Source: Gluconobacter thailandicus F149-1 = NBRC 100600
Lineage (GTDB): Bacteria; Pseudomonadota; Alphaproteobacteria; Acetobacterales; Acetobacteraceae
Length of the DNA: 64,000 nt
Assembly (NCBI RefSeq): GCF_000964465.1
Contig: NZ_BANH01000011.1
Location: 37,774 to 101,773, forward strand
Reading direction: 5' to 3'
Part shown: piece by piece, positions 33,250-42,151 of the stretch
Numbering within the stretch: position 1 is the stretch's first letter
Layout of the letters: the number at the start of each line of letters is the position of its first letter
Translations under genes and position numbers: made by a program
Notes under the pieces: generated by a model
What the model was told of the DNA's origin: nothing
Seen by the model: the letters and a program-made list of their open reading frames with translations, nothing else
The model's database searches: none

Positions 33250-34020
33250 ATGAAGCTCAACGCCATAGAACGTGGAGATGGACCGGAAACGGTTGTTTTC
33301 CTGCATGGTCTTTTCGGAAGAGCCCGCAATCTTGGATTTCTTCAGCGTGAAGCTTCACAGACATTCCGGACGATTGCCCTGGATCTCCGCAACCATGGGG
33401 GAAGCCCGCATGGTCCTGTAACCTATCCCGCCATGGCGCAGGATGTTTTGGAAACGCTTGATGATCTTGGGATCGAGCGTTTTTCAGTCGTTGGTCATTC
33501 GATGGGCGGAAAGGTCGCCATGATGCTGGCATTGGCCGATCCTGACCGCGTGACCCGCCTGATGGTGGCGGATATGGCCCCCGCCCGGACCCAGCAAGGG
33601 CACGGAGACATGATCACAAAGCTGGACGCCATCACTTTTCCGCCAGAACTTACACGTAGCGAAACCCTGGACCTTCTGGAGCCGATCACCGGAAGTCGGG
33701 CTGTAGCCGAACTGATGGCGCAGAATGTCTCTCTTGATGGCATTCCGGGATGGGCGATCGGATTTGACGAGATTACGCAGGGAATTGGCCAGATCGAAGG
33801 CTGGCCCGATCTTCAGGTTGCTCCCTATGAAGGGCCAGCCCTGTTCCTGCGAGGGGGGAACTCAAGCTATGTCAGGCCTGAACATCACCCGCTCATCCAT
33901 GCCCTGTTCCCTCACGCCCGGATTCGAACTCTGGAAGGTGCAGGGCACTGGCTTCATGCAGAACAGCCACGCCCTTTCATTTCTGAAATGATGGCGTTCC
34001 TGACGGGGCAGAACATTTAA
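33250..34020 (+). CDS. Alpha/beta hydrolase, YbfF-type esterase
   Basis: The 256-aa soluble esterase has ATG preceded by GGAAGGATCATGC. It has the oxyanion HGLFGRARNLG, DLRNHGGSPH, nucleophile VVGHSMGGKVAM and His GAGHWLHAEQP, the usual YbfF-like order. Family members hydrolyse short acyl esters or acyl-CoA. It overlaps the convergent glycosylase gene by four bases at its stop. It is divergent from the ClC gene, so it has its own promoter somewhere in the 80-base gap. Confidence 0.88.
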   Translation: MKLNAIERGDGPETVVFLHGLFGRARNLGFLQREASQTFRTIALDLRNHGGSPHGPVTYPAMAQDVLETLDDLGIERFSVVGHSMGGKVAMMLALADPDRVTRLMVADMAPARTQQGHGDMITKLDAITFPPELTRSETLDLLEPITGSRAVAELMAQNVSLDGIPGWAIGFDEITQGIGQIEGWPDLQVAPYEGPALFLRGGNSSYVRPEHHPLIHALFPHARIRTLEGAGHWLHAEQPRPFISEMMAFLTGQNI

Positions 34021-34667
34021 CCTGTCAATATATTCGGAGCTGTCTTCTTCCCCTCTTCCGCGACCCGCCAGCAATACCAGGCAAGGGCGGATCTGTGCGG
34101 AGAAAAGCGGAGTGTTTCGGTCTTGAGGTCTTTGGGTCTGGGGGCAGTCTCCAGCCTCTTGATGCGTCGCCAGCCTTCACGCACGCCGAAATCATCAACA
34201 GGCATGACATCCGGGCGGCCCAGCGTGAACATCAAAATCATTTCTACAGTCCATCGACCAACACCGCGAAGGGTGATCAGACGCTGGATCAGATCCTCGT
34301 CGTCCAGTCTTTCTGCCTCCAGACGCGTGGGCACGAGACCTTCCAGCCGGGCTTGAGCCACGCCTCGCATGGCAGCCTGCTTACTGGCAGACAAACCACA
34401 AGCTCTCAGAGTTTCTTCAGGAAAGGCCAGTAGAGCTTCTGGCACGGGAGGCGGTCCGTCTTCGGAAGACGCATGCCCAAGAAGGCACAGACGACCGAAA
34501 ATTCGTCGGGCAGCCGCACCGTGAAGCTGCTGCCCGGCAATGGCCCGTAACAGCGCGTCATAAGGTTCCTGCCCATCATGTCCCCGGAGACGGCAGGGCC
34601 CAATCCGTTCGACGGCGGCGGCAACGTCCGGATCAACAGAAAGACACGATATGAGACTGTCTGTCAT
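34017..34667 (-). CDS. AlkA-like DNA-3-methyladenine glycosylase
   Basis: The protein has about 216 aa. ATG 34667 has an AGGAAAG ribosome site; a longer frame upstream is not family-like. It is a helix-hairpin-helix glycosylase that removes alkylated bases: LRAIAGQQLHGAAARRIFGR, the HhH LRGVGRWTVEMILMF (133-147), then RPDVMPVDDFGVREG, where Asp159 sits at the place of AlkA Asp238. The N-terminal AlkA domain is missing, so it is the short, Mag/AlkA-type form. It is convergent with the esterase. Confidence 0.9.
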   Translation of the reverse strand: MTDSLISCLSVDPDVAAAVERIGPCRLRGHDGQEPYDALLRAIAGQQLHGAAARRIFGRLCLLGHASSEDGPPPVPEALLAFPEETLRACGLSASKQAAMRGVAQARLEGLVPTRLEAERLDDEDLIQRLITLRGVGRWTVEMILMFTLGRPDVMPVDDFGVREGWRRIKRLETAPRPKDLKTETLRFSPHRSALAWYCWRVAEEGKKTAPNILTG

Positions 34668-34864
34668 GCAGTTGTCTTTCCTGTGGATTACGAGGCGCTT
34701 TGTCTCTTTCGTGAAAGGTCCATTACTGCCATGATGGTTCCTGACGCAACGCCCACCCCCAGACCGGATACCAGCCTGCCGGATGACACACCCGCCCGCC
34801 CTGGTGCACAAAGCCTGGCGATGACTTGCCGCCACCTTTCCTCTTCCGGGCACAGCCGCGACGT

Positions 34865-35977
34865 ATGAGCGGGACGATGCCAACTTCCAGCGGTAAGGCT
34901 GAACGCCGCGAACCCAAGCTGTTCGCGGGAAGATCACGCACGCCTGTAGGTCCGGTTCACACGCCATCCGGGCTACGGTCCAGACTGCAGGACTATGTTC
35001 CACCCGCCACGGCAGTTCGCCCTGTTCTGACGCCAATGATGCGTCCGCAGACCATTGTGGAGCCTGGGCCTACAGTTCCGTTCTGCATTTCTGCTGGTAT
35101 TCATGCGGCCGTTCTGGCGCTCCTGCTCACGCAGCATCACGGTATGCATGGCTCCCCTGCCGGAAATGAGCCACAGGTCGAAATGGTGTTTGACCAGCCG
35201 CCATCCAAAAGCAGCATGCAGGGCCCACGCGCTCATGAAGAAGGAGGAGCCCCTCCTCCGCCGTCACCGCAGAGCCCACAAGAGACTGAGCAGGAACAGC
35301 AGCAGCCCGAGCAGCAGCAATCTGCCCCCACGCCTGCCGTTCCCACACCGGAAACACCTTCGGCGCCACCTGTACCTCAGGAGCCCTCCGCCGAACTTCC
35401 CAAGACGGCCCCAAGTCCGGCGCCTGTCACACCCGGGAGTGCGCCAAGCCAGCGCAGTCAGCAGACAACGCCTCACAGCCATCGGGCCCATCGCTCCGTA
35501 CGACCGAACAACAGCAATCCACTGTCTCATCCGATGGATTATTCTTTCGGCGAACAGCCTTCTCCGTATCGTCATCGCCGCGGCCGCCCCGCCGGTTCAG
35601 GTGGCCCGATCGATATGTCTCTGGGGCCGCTCAGCATGAATGGCGCCATCAATGCGCCTTATCAGACACGTACCAGCGTCAAGGGTGTGAGCGAAGATTA
35701 CGGCGGCGAGATTGATCGCTGGATCCGCTCGCATATGTATTATCCGGAAGACGCAGCCCGGGCGGGCGAGGATGGACCGTCCTCCGTGCACGTAGTTCTG
35801 GATCGCTTCGGACATGTGAAGACTGTCCGCCTGACGGGACAATCGGGTTCGTATTCGCTGGACGCAGCCACGACCGGTATGTTCCAGGGCGCGCATCTGC
35901 CACCTGTTCCGCCGGACATGAAGGGCGATCACTTTGATATCGACGTGACGATCAACTACATCCTGATCCGCCGTTAA
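34865..35977 (+). CDS. TonB-family energy transducer
   Basis: The protein has about 370 aa. ATG 34865 is a likely start, although no strong ribosome site decides it (34826 and others are possible). After a basic N-terminus comes one membrane segment (about 75-95, FCISAGIHAAVLALLLTQHH), a long Pro/Gln/Ser-rich periplasm-spanning linker and a C-terminal domain with EIDRWIRSHMYYPEDAA and VHVVLDRFGHVKTVRLTGQS, as in TonB. It links proton-motive force to outer-membrane receptors. No exbB/exbD gene is adjacent; it could serve the large receptor at 15.5 kb (inference). Confidence 0.8.
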   Translation: MSGTMPTSSGKAERREPKLFAGRSRTPVGPVHTPSGLRSRLQDYVPPATAVRPVLTPMMRPQTIVEPGPTVPFCISAGIHAAVLALLLTQHHGMHGSPAGNEPQVEMVFDQPPSKSSMQGPRAHEEGGAPPPPSPQSPQETEQEQQQPEQQQSAPTPAVPTPETPSAPPVPQEPSAELPKTAPSPAPVTPGSAPSQRSQQTTPHSHRAHRSVRPNNSNPLSHPMDYSFGEQPSPYRHRRGRPAGSGGPIDMSLGPLSMNGAINAPYQTRTSVKGVSEDYGGEIDRWIRSHMYYPEDAARAGEDGPSSVHVVLDRFGHVKTVRLTGQSGSYSLDAATTGMFQGAHLPPVPPDMKGDHFDIDVTINYILIRR

Positions 35978-36047
35978 GCCGCTGTTTCGACATCATGACG
36001 GTGGTCTCCTAAACTCCATGATGTCCCTTCCCTACCCCGGAGCACCA

Positions 36048-36962
36048 ATGCGTCGTTTCCTGCCTGTTTTGCTGCCACTCTGTCTGGCTGGGTGTTTTGA
36101 CATGCCCCATCCATTTTCGGATCCCGGCCAGCGTGCACGGCAACTGGCAACGGCGAATCTTCCACCAGCCCGACTGGCTGTTCCGACACCTGCGGACTCC
36201 CTGCTCTCTGATGATGCCGCTCAGCTCTGGGCTCATGCACTGGCGGAGGCCATGGTGGCGCAGTCCGTTCCAGCAATCGCCCAACCCACAAAACCGGGCG
36301 ACTGGTGGGTAAAGATGAGTGCCCGCACGCACAATGCCAGCGTTATCCCGCATTACGTCATCATGACGCCGGACGGAAAAGCCCGGGCGGAAAGTGATGG
36401 GCCTGCTGTTGATATGGCCGGATGGAGTGCCGGCGATGCCATGGCACTCAAGGGCGCAGCAACACAGGAAGCGCCGGAACTGGCCAATCTGCTGACCGGT
36501 ATTCAGGCAGACATGATGCAGCAGGACCAGCACAGCCTGATGCATCGCGCGGCAAAAATCTATTTTTCTGGCGTAACGGGTGCTCCCGGGGACGGCGACA
36601 AGTCTCTGGCCCGCGCCTTCTATGCGTCCCTGCCAGATGCAACGAATTCGGTTCAGACCCAGCCCAAGGGTGCAGATTTTACAGTTCGTGGTGTCGTTAA
36701 GCTGGCGGATGGTGGCTCCCTCGATGGCAAGCCCTCACAGCATATCGAAATCGCATGGCATGTTCTCACACCGGACGGCAAGGAAGCCGGCGCCGCCACA
36801 CAGCTTCACGATATTCCGGCACATTCCCTTGATGGTGCGTGGGGGGATACGGCGAGCATGGCAGCTGAAGAAGCAGCAGGGGCCGTCCGAACGATCGTGA
36901 CCAACTATTCCGGCCGTGATCATACGCCTCTGCCTGTGACAAATGCGACAAAAAGTAAATAA
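36048..36962 (+). CDS. Hypothetical lipoprotein
   Basis: The protein has about 304 aa. ATG 36048 has GGAG five bases upstream and leads into a short signal with lipobox LCLAGC (Cys16). The mature part shows no domain I recognise; it alternates hydrophobic strands and helices, with WWVKMSARTHNASVIPHYVI and DFTVRGVVKLADGGSLDGK as the only distinctive segments. It is likely an envelope lipoprotein of unknown role. It follows the TonB-like gene by 70 bases on the same strand, so it may be expressed with it. Confidence 0.75.
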   Translation: MRRFLPVLLPLCLAGCFDMPHPFSDPGQRARQLATANLPPARLAVPTPADSLLSDDAAQLWAHALAEAMVAQSVPAIAQPTKPGDWWVKMSARTHNASVIPHYVIMTPDGKARAESDGPAVDMAGWSAGDAMALKGAATQEAPELANLLTGIQADMMQQDQHSLMHRAAKIYFSGVTGAPGDGDKSLARAFYASLPDATNSVQTQPKGADFTVRGVVKLADGGSLDGKPSQHIEIAWHVLTPDGKEAGAATQLHDIPAHSLDGAWGDTASMAAEEAAGAVRTIVTNYSGRDHTPLPVTNATKSK

Positions 36963-37049
36963 ACCGTCTGGGACACAGGTATGGGATATTGTTTCACAAC
37001 GTAACAAGCTGCTAGGGCTTTGAGTCTCTTGGTGTCTCGGAGTTCTTAC

Positions 37050-37967
37050 ATGCGTCCGCTATCGGATCAGATATTTCTGGCCATCTTGGGAATATCGTTC
37101 CTGACCGGCTCATCTGCTTTCGCAGAACCTGCCCCGGTCGTTGCAGTCAACCGCGAGATCGGTCTTTCCATCACAGGATCGTTTCAGGACGCTCTGTCTT
37201 CCACGACAACATCCCTGTCCGGAACCGAATATATGGGCGGAGGCAGAACACGCCCCTATGAAGACATAGGGAGTAGCAAGAGCCAGCGCATTGGATGGAC
37301 TCCGGGCTTCCGTGCAGACAGTTCGGTCATGTTCAATGCTTTTGGAATCAGCAATCTCTATGCTTCTGCCCAGTTCGGGCTGCAGGATGGACAGCGGAAC
37401 AACAAATACCGCCTTGTTTCACCCAATAGGGGAAGTTCTCCCTAAACGTTCCGCTTCGGGGGCAATGACAACGCAAAGGCGACTTCAACGCGCGGTGAAA
37501 TCGGCAAGGACTTCCTGCTTCTTTCCCAGTCGCTGCTTCTGACGCCTTTTGCCCAGGGCGGATATCTGTCAACCGGTTATGACAGCTTCGATGATTTGGG
37601 AAATTTCTTCGTTGGAGCAGGAATCAAGGCAGATTATGCCCTTACATCCAGACTGGTTCTGCGGGGTCGCTTTGGCTGGGCGGAGGTTCTGAAGAGCCAT
37701 ACAGGTTTTGAGTACGGGCAGACCTCATCAATACATTCCCTCTGGCAGGGTGGATTGGGAGCCGACTACCGCATGACGCGACATCTGCACCTGACGGCAG
37801 GCGGAGATTATTCCTATACACACCGCGCGCAGGCCGCCTTCAATAACGCATACCCTTCAAGCAACGGCGGATTTTCCATTGCCGGAAGCTTCACAGGTTT
37901 TCGTAGCTATTCCAGCAGCTTGTCGAACGACCTGACGCTGCATGCAGGTCTGGCCTATCAGTTCTGA
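37050..37967 (+). pseudogene. Outer-membrane beta-barrel protein broken by an in-frame stop
   Basis: ATG 37050 (CGGAG ribosome site) opens a secreted protein (signal ending SSAFA|E) that reads to a TAA at 37443-37445 (codon 132). The same frame then continues without further stops to 37967, encoding barrel-like strands (LTPFAQGGYLSTGYD, LRGRFGWAEV, LTAGGDYSYTHRAQAA) and ending in AYQF, an aromatic C-terminus typical of outer-membrane proteins. So it is one base change, not a frameshift, that splits a roughly 305-codon gene. It may be a recent pseudogene, a sequencing error, or suppressed. The barrel family is not identified. Confidence 0.75.
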
Positions 37968-37976
37968 TCAACATCA

Positions 37977-38010
37977 CGGCGCACAAAACAGAATTGTGCG
38001 CCGTTTTTTT
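37977..38010 (+). terminator. Intrinsic terminator
   Basis: CGGCGCACAA-AACAGAA-TTGTGCGCCG followed by seven T is a strong terminator just after the broken barrel gene and before the convergent glycosyltransferase. Confidence 0.9.
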
Positions 38011-38016
38011 ACGACG

Positions 38017-39120
38017 TTACCCGAGCGCGAATTCCACCAACTCGCTCGCAAGCCTTTCCGGGTCAGGAATACGGTAGTTCATATGGAAGCCATGTCCCGC
38101 GCCAACAGGCTCCAGGCTGGCCGTATCGTGGAGATACCGGGCATCATTTCCATTCACCATATCTACCAGACACTGATTGACCCACATATCCGACCCGTGT
38201 GCCAAGGTTATCACCCGACGTTGCGGAAAGAAGATACTGGTATGCAGACAAGCATCATTATAGGCAATGACCAGCGGATTTGAGGCCCACAGCTTGAGCT
38301 GTTCCCGGAAGGTCATCTGGTGAGGATGAACGATTCCAATGCCCCGTTCCCGCAGCGCCGCAGTCAGCACCGCCTCGTTTTCAACCCGCACATTTCCCTG
38401 TTTCAATGTTTCCTGTGAGAAAAACAGGACACGTCCTGGCTGAACCTGCGCTCCTTCCGGCAGAACCTGGCGACCAACATGATGGGCCAGATCGGCAAAT
38501 ACCGTATGGACCAGTGAAAGCTCTTCAAACGCTGCTGCTGCGACTGTGATTCTGGGAAAGCGAACGGGCGCAACAACCTGCAGGAAATTCTGCTCCGTCA
38601 GCCCCAGGGCCGTCACAATGATTCGGAAATAATCCTGCTGCATCATCTGTGCGATGGAGTGCGAACCGCTGAAAACGATCCTGAGTCCGCTTCTGCGATA
38701 GGCAGGCAGACTCCAGAGCCGCGAAAAAGAATTAGCCAGAAAATAAGCGTAAGACGGATCCAGATTTCCGACAAAAACGTAATCGAACGCATCGCTGACA
38801 ACCGGGCAGTCCGGAAGCGTCTGGACCGTCCGTGAGCAGAGCGGCGTGTGAAGCCCTCCAGCTCCCGTATAAAGCATGGCCTCCGGAACACTGCGGCCTG
38901 AAGGGTCAAAAAGTCCCCATTCCGGGCCGTTTCCTGGGGGAATGAATACAACATTTCTGGCTTCCCGCTCATTGGGAAGGTCCTGAATCAGAAGTCTTCT
39001 GCCAACGAAACCTGTACAGTCTTTCAGGGGCATATCCTGACCTTTTCCAAAGCGTGAAGCGACCTTGAAAGGGGTCGCCCAGACAGTCTCCTGATGTGTT
39101 TCGCCTGCATCTCTTGCCAC
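38017..39120 (-). CDS. GT61/DUF563-type glycosyltransferase
   Basis: The 367-aa cytoplasmic enzyme resembles capsular-polysaccharide GT61 (DUF563) transferases: DYVFVGNLDPSYAYFLANSF near the front, an inner RVLFFSQETLKQGNVRVENE, FREQLKLWASNPLVIAYNDA and HTSIFFPQRRVITLAHGSDM. The long frame starts at GTG 39120, with ATG alternatives inside; the precise start is uncertain. It is divergent from prs by about 114 bases, and its sugar specificity is unknown. The likely role is exo- or surface polysaccharide synthesis. Confidence 0.75.
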   Translation of the reverse strand: MARDAGETHQETVWATPFKVASRFGKGQDMPLKDCTGFVGRRLLIQDLPNEREARNVVFIPPGNGPEWGLFDPSGRSVPEAMLYTGAGGLHTPLCSRTVQTLPDCPVVSDAFDYVFVGNLDPSYAYFLANSFSRLWSLPAYRRSGLRIVFSGSHSIAQMMQQDYFRIIVTALGLTEQNFLQVVAPVRFPRITVAAAAFEELSLVHTVFADLAHHVGRQVLPEGAQVQPGRVLFFSQETLKQGNVRVENEAVLTAALRERGIGIVHPHQMTFREQLKLWASNPLVIAYNDACLHTSIFFPQRRVITLAHGSDMWVNQCLVDMVNGNDARYLHDTASLEPVGAGHGFHMNYRIPDPERLASELVEFALG

Positions 39121-39234
39121 ATCAAGTCTGCCTGCATTCTCAAAGAATGTCGCAGAACAGATGACAGCAGGGAGGTGCGCTGTTAGAAAGCGCGCAATTC
39201 TCCCCCCTGACGGATACCGGACGAGGCCGTTTTC

Positions 39235-40167
39235 ATGAAGATCGTTGCCTGCAACAGTAATCTGCCGCTGGCCCGTGCTGTGGCGAACGAACTACGGATG
39301 CCCCTGTGCAAAACAGTAGTCAAACGCTTTGCCGATGGCGAAGTCTTTGTCGAAATTCAGGAGAACGTCCGCGGCGAGGACGTCTTCGTCGTGCAGAGCA
39401 CCTGCATGCCGACAAATGACCATCTTATGGAACTGCTGGTCATGCTGGACGCGCTGCGCCGCGGCTCTGCCAAACGTGTCACGGCCGTTATGCCGTATTT
39501 CGGCTATGCCCGTCAGGACCGTAAGTCCGGCCCGCGTACGCCCATCAGCGCCAAGCTGGTCGCCAACCTTCTGACGGAAGCTGGCGCCAACCGTATTCTG
39601 ACGATGGATCTGCACGCCATGCAGATCCAGGGGTTCTTCGATATTCCAACGGATAACCTTTACGCAGCCCCGCTTTTCGTACGCGATCTTAAAACGCGTC
39701 TGCCGGACCGCGAACTGATGATCGTTTCGCCGGATGTCGGGGGGGTGGTTCGTGCCCGTCAACTGGCCCAGCGCCTGAACGTTGATCTGGCCATCATCGA
39801 CAAAAGGCGCGAACGCGCTGGCGTTTCGGAAGTCATGAACGTGATCGGGGATGTTTCCGGCCGCTACTGCGTTCTGGTGGATGACATCGTAGACAGTGGT
39901 GGTTCACTCTGCAACGCGGCCAATGCCCTCATGAGTCGTGGCGCAGAAGGCGTCGAGGCCTATGTCACTCACGGCGTTCTGACTGGCAATGCGTGCGAAC
40001 GCGTGAAAAACAGTCCTCTGAACATGCTGACCCTGACGGACAGCATCCCCGCCACCCAGGCGCTGCTCGACACGCCAAACATTCGCCAGATTACGACTGC
40101 TAATCTTCTGGCACGCGCCATGAGCGCTGTCGCAGACGAAAGCTCGGTCTCCTCTCTCTTCGACTGA
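39235..40167 (+). CDS. prs: Ribose-phosphate pyrophosphokinase
   Basis: The 310-aa enzyme makes PRPP from ribose-5-phosphate and ATP for nucleotide, His and Trp synthesis. Intact motifs are [60 protein letters not shown] and the PRPP loop [17 protein letters not shown]. The sequence is complete and of normal length. It lies 27 bases before a histidine-phosphatase gene on the same strand. Confidence 0.96.
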   Translation: MKIVACNSNLPLARAVANELRMPLCKTVVKRFADGEVFVEIQENVRGEDVFVVQSTCMPTNDHLMELLVMLDALRRGSAKRVTAVMPYFGYARQDRKSGPRTPISAKLVANLLTEAGANRILTMDLHAMQIQGFFDIPTDNLYAAPLFVRDLKTRLPDRELMIVSPDVGGVVRARQLAQRLNVDLAIIDKRRERAGVSEVMNVIGDVSGRYCVLVDDIVDSGGSLCNAANALMSRGAEGVEAYVTHGVLTGNACERVKNSPLNMLTLTDSIPATQALLDTPNIRQITTANLLARAMSAVADESSVSSLFD

Positions 40168-40194
40168 GTTTTCCCCAACTTCGAAGGTTTCATC

Positions 40195-40797
40195 ATGCCG
40201 AAGATCATTGCCAAGCCTTACTGGTATCTGCGTCATGGTGAAACTGACTGGAATCTCCGAGGCCTTTCCCAAGGTCGGACTGATATTCCCCTGAACTCTA
40301 CCGGACTGGCCCAGGCCGAACGTGCCGGACAGGTTTTTTCAGAACTGTTCCGCAACGGCGAAAGGCCCTTCGACCGGATTATCGCCTCTCCCCTGTCCCG
40401 GGCACTTGTCACCGCAGAGCACGCCCGGAATGCCATCCGTGCAAGCGGAGGGCCCGATCTGCCCCTCATCATTGATCCGGAACTCAAGGAAGTCTGCTTC
40501 GGGGTGCAGGAAGGCCAACCCATGGGGGAATGGTACGCCCCCTGGATCGAAGATCGCTACACCCCCGAAGGCGCCGAGAGCTTTGCAACCCTTCAGGCCC
40601 GTGCAGTCACTGCCGTCAACAGAACGCTGGAAGAGGGAGGTACCCCCCTCTTTGTAGCACATGGAGCCCTGTTCAGGAGCCTTCGGGCCGGCATGGATCT
40701 CCCCATCAATGTTCGGCTACCCAATGCTGTTCCGCTTTATCTGACACCTTTAGAAACAGGCTGGTCCATTCGGCCCTGTATTCCGGAAAGCGTCTGA
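40195..40797 (+). CDS. Histidine phosphatase family protein
   Basis: The 200-aa protein has the catalytic WYLRHGETDWN (RHG at 13-15) and the other pocket residues in SPLSRALVTAEHA and LFVAHGALFRSLR. The phosphoglycerate-mutase-type histidine phosphatases act on many phosphate esters. Being directly behind prs it is probably expressed with it, though a link to ribose or PRPP metabolism is only inference. Confidence 0.88.
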   Translation: MPKIIAKPYWYLRHGETDWNLRGLSQGRTDIPLNSTGLAQAERAGQVFSELFRNGERPFDRIIASPLSRALVTAEHARNAIRASGGPDLPLIIDPELKEVCFGVQEGQPMGEWYAPWIEDRYTPEGAESFATLQARAVTAVNRTLEEGGTPLFVAHGALFRSLRAGMDLPINVRLPNAVPLYLTPLETGWSIRPCIPESV

Positions 40798-40888
40798 ACG
40801 CACTGATCCTGTCCATCAGAAGCCCTGCAATGGACCGCTGTTTCAGTGGGTGATATGGTCGCCTTAAACTACAACCGGACTGCAGGCT

Positions 40889-42064
40889 ATGAAAGATCTT
40901 ACAATAAAAGTATCGCTGCACGGCAATACCGGAAACATCATGATGATGTATCTGTCTGCCCTGAAGCTACAGTCAGATCTCGGCTATGGTACCGTCTGCA
41001 ATGTAAGAATTCCACTTTTCAACATTTCAATCCCTGACATCAATACCAGCCAGAGATTTGGGATTCACGATCGGGAGCACATTAACTCCCGGGTTCGTGG
41101 TCGTATTTCCACTGACGGCTACCGCCACCTTATCCCTAATTCGAATGCTGCATTTATCAGTCTCGAAGGCTATAGCCAGCATATCGACAATTTTCCTGAC
41201 CGAAGAACGACAGAATACGAGAAGCTTTTCCCTGTCTGTTCGGACAACGATCAGTATGGTGGTCCGGATGATCTTGTCATCAACATCCGTGGGGGTGAAA
41301 TCCTTACGGGGCTACACCCAGACTACACCGTGCTTCCCCCGGAATTTTATGAACACCTCATCCAGAAAACAGGCAAGAAGCCAATTTTCTATGGCCAGCT
41401 GACACCATCCCCCTATCTGGACGAACTCAAACAGCGCTTTCCGGAAGCGCGCTTCATTGCATCCCGCGGGGAAGCGCTGGACTTCGACTATATTCGCCGA
41501 TCCCACTACATCGTACCCGCATTAAGCACATTTTCATGGATCGCCAGCTGGCTTTCGGACGCCAAGAAAATCTTTTTCCCGGTTGCAGGCGTTCTTTCCC
41601 CCCAGCAACATCGCTCATCAATGCTGTTGCCGTTTGATGACCCTCGCTACGAATTCTATGTTTTTCCAATTTATCATTCGCGCGATGTTTCACACTATCG
41701 GGACTATCTCGATCCAGTGCGCACTGCATGGCAGTATGTGCCGACAGAGGAACTGAGACAGGCATATTCTTTCCCTAACAAACCAACACTTAATGACGCC
41801 CTGAGCGTTTTCAGCGTCACGGATTATCTCAACACTTATGGAGATATCGGTTCTTTTTATAGTGCATATGGTCCTGTCGGCCTGATCAATCATTTCAGCA
41901 GTGATGGTTTCTGGGAGGGGAAAAATCCCGTCCAGTTTGACGACAGATACTACGCAACGACCTACCCCACTGCCGCCATGGATGTTGCTATGGGGCGATA
42001 CGATACGCTTCTCGATCATTACATGATCGTCGGACGTAAAATGGGCCACAAACCAAGAGCCTGA
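40889..42064 (+). CDS. Glycosyltransferase-like protein with a C-terminal 'FDxxYY' module
   Basis: The 391-aa protein begins MKDLTIKVSLHGNTGNIMMM. The middle has VINIRGGEILTG, YTVLPPEFYEHL, KPIFYGQLTPSPYLDELKQR and SHYIVPALSTFSWIASWLSD, an arrangement reminiscent of fucosyltransferase-like (GT11/GT23-like) enzymes with an HxRxGD-type nucleotide-sugar motif. The C-terminal 85 residues (VTDYLNTYGDI, then HFSSDGFWEGKNPVQFDDRYY) resemble the repeats seen in surface-glycan enzymes with 'EGR.P..FD..YY' modules. Enzyme class is a moderate-confidence reading; no sugar can be assigned. It stands 91 bases after the phosphatase. Confidence 0.6.
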   Translation: MKDLTIKVSLHGNTGNIMMMYLSALKLQSDLGYGTVCNVRIPLFNISIPDINTSQRFGIHDREHINSRVRGRISTDGYRHLIPNSNAAFISLEGYSQHIDNFPDRRTTEYEKLFPVCSDNDQYGGPDDLVINIRGGEILTGLHPDYTVLPPEFYEHLIQKTGKKPIFYGQLTPSPYLDELKQRFPEARFIASRGEALDFDYIRRSHYIVPALSTFSWIASWLSDAKKIFFPVAGVLSPQQHRSSMLLPFDDPRYEFYVFPIYHSRDVSHYRDYLDPVRTAWQYVPTEELRQAYSFPNKPTLNDALSVFSVTDYLNTYGDIGSFYSAYGPVGLINHFSSDGFWEGKNPVQFDDRYYATTYPTAAMDVAMGRYDTLLDHYMIVGRKMGHKPRA

Positions 42065-42151
42065 GTATCATCGACTTCATTGCCTCTTGTGTGTATCGCC
42101 TGAGGCAATTAGGGCAGAAACGATTTTGATTTACAAACCGGAACCTGTCCT

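Noticed and set aside
32231..33253. 340-aa plus-strand frame opposite the ClC gene
   Set aside because: Polar, low-complexity, no motif; the minus-strand ClC has clear helices and CBS domains.
34668..35036. N-terminal extension of the AlkA-like frame
   Set aside because: The extra 123 residues are not family-like; an ATG with good ribosome site at 34667 gives the normal start.
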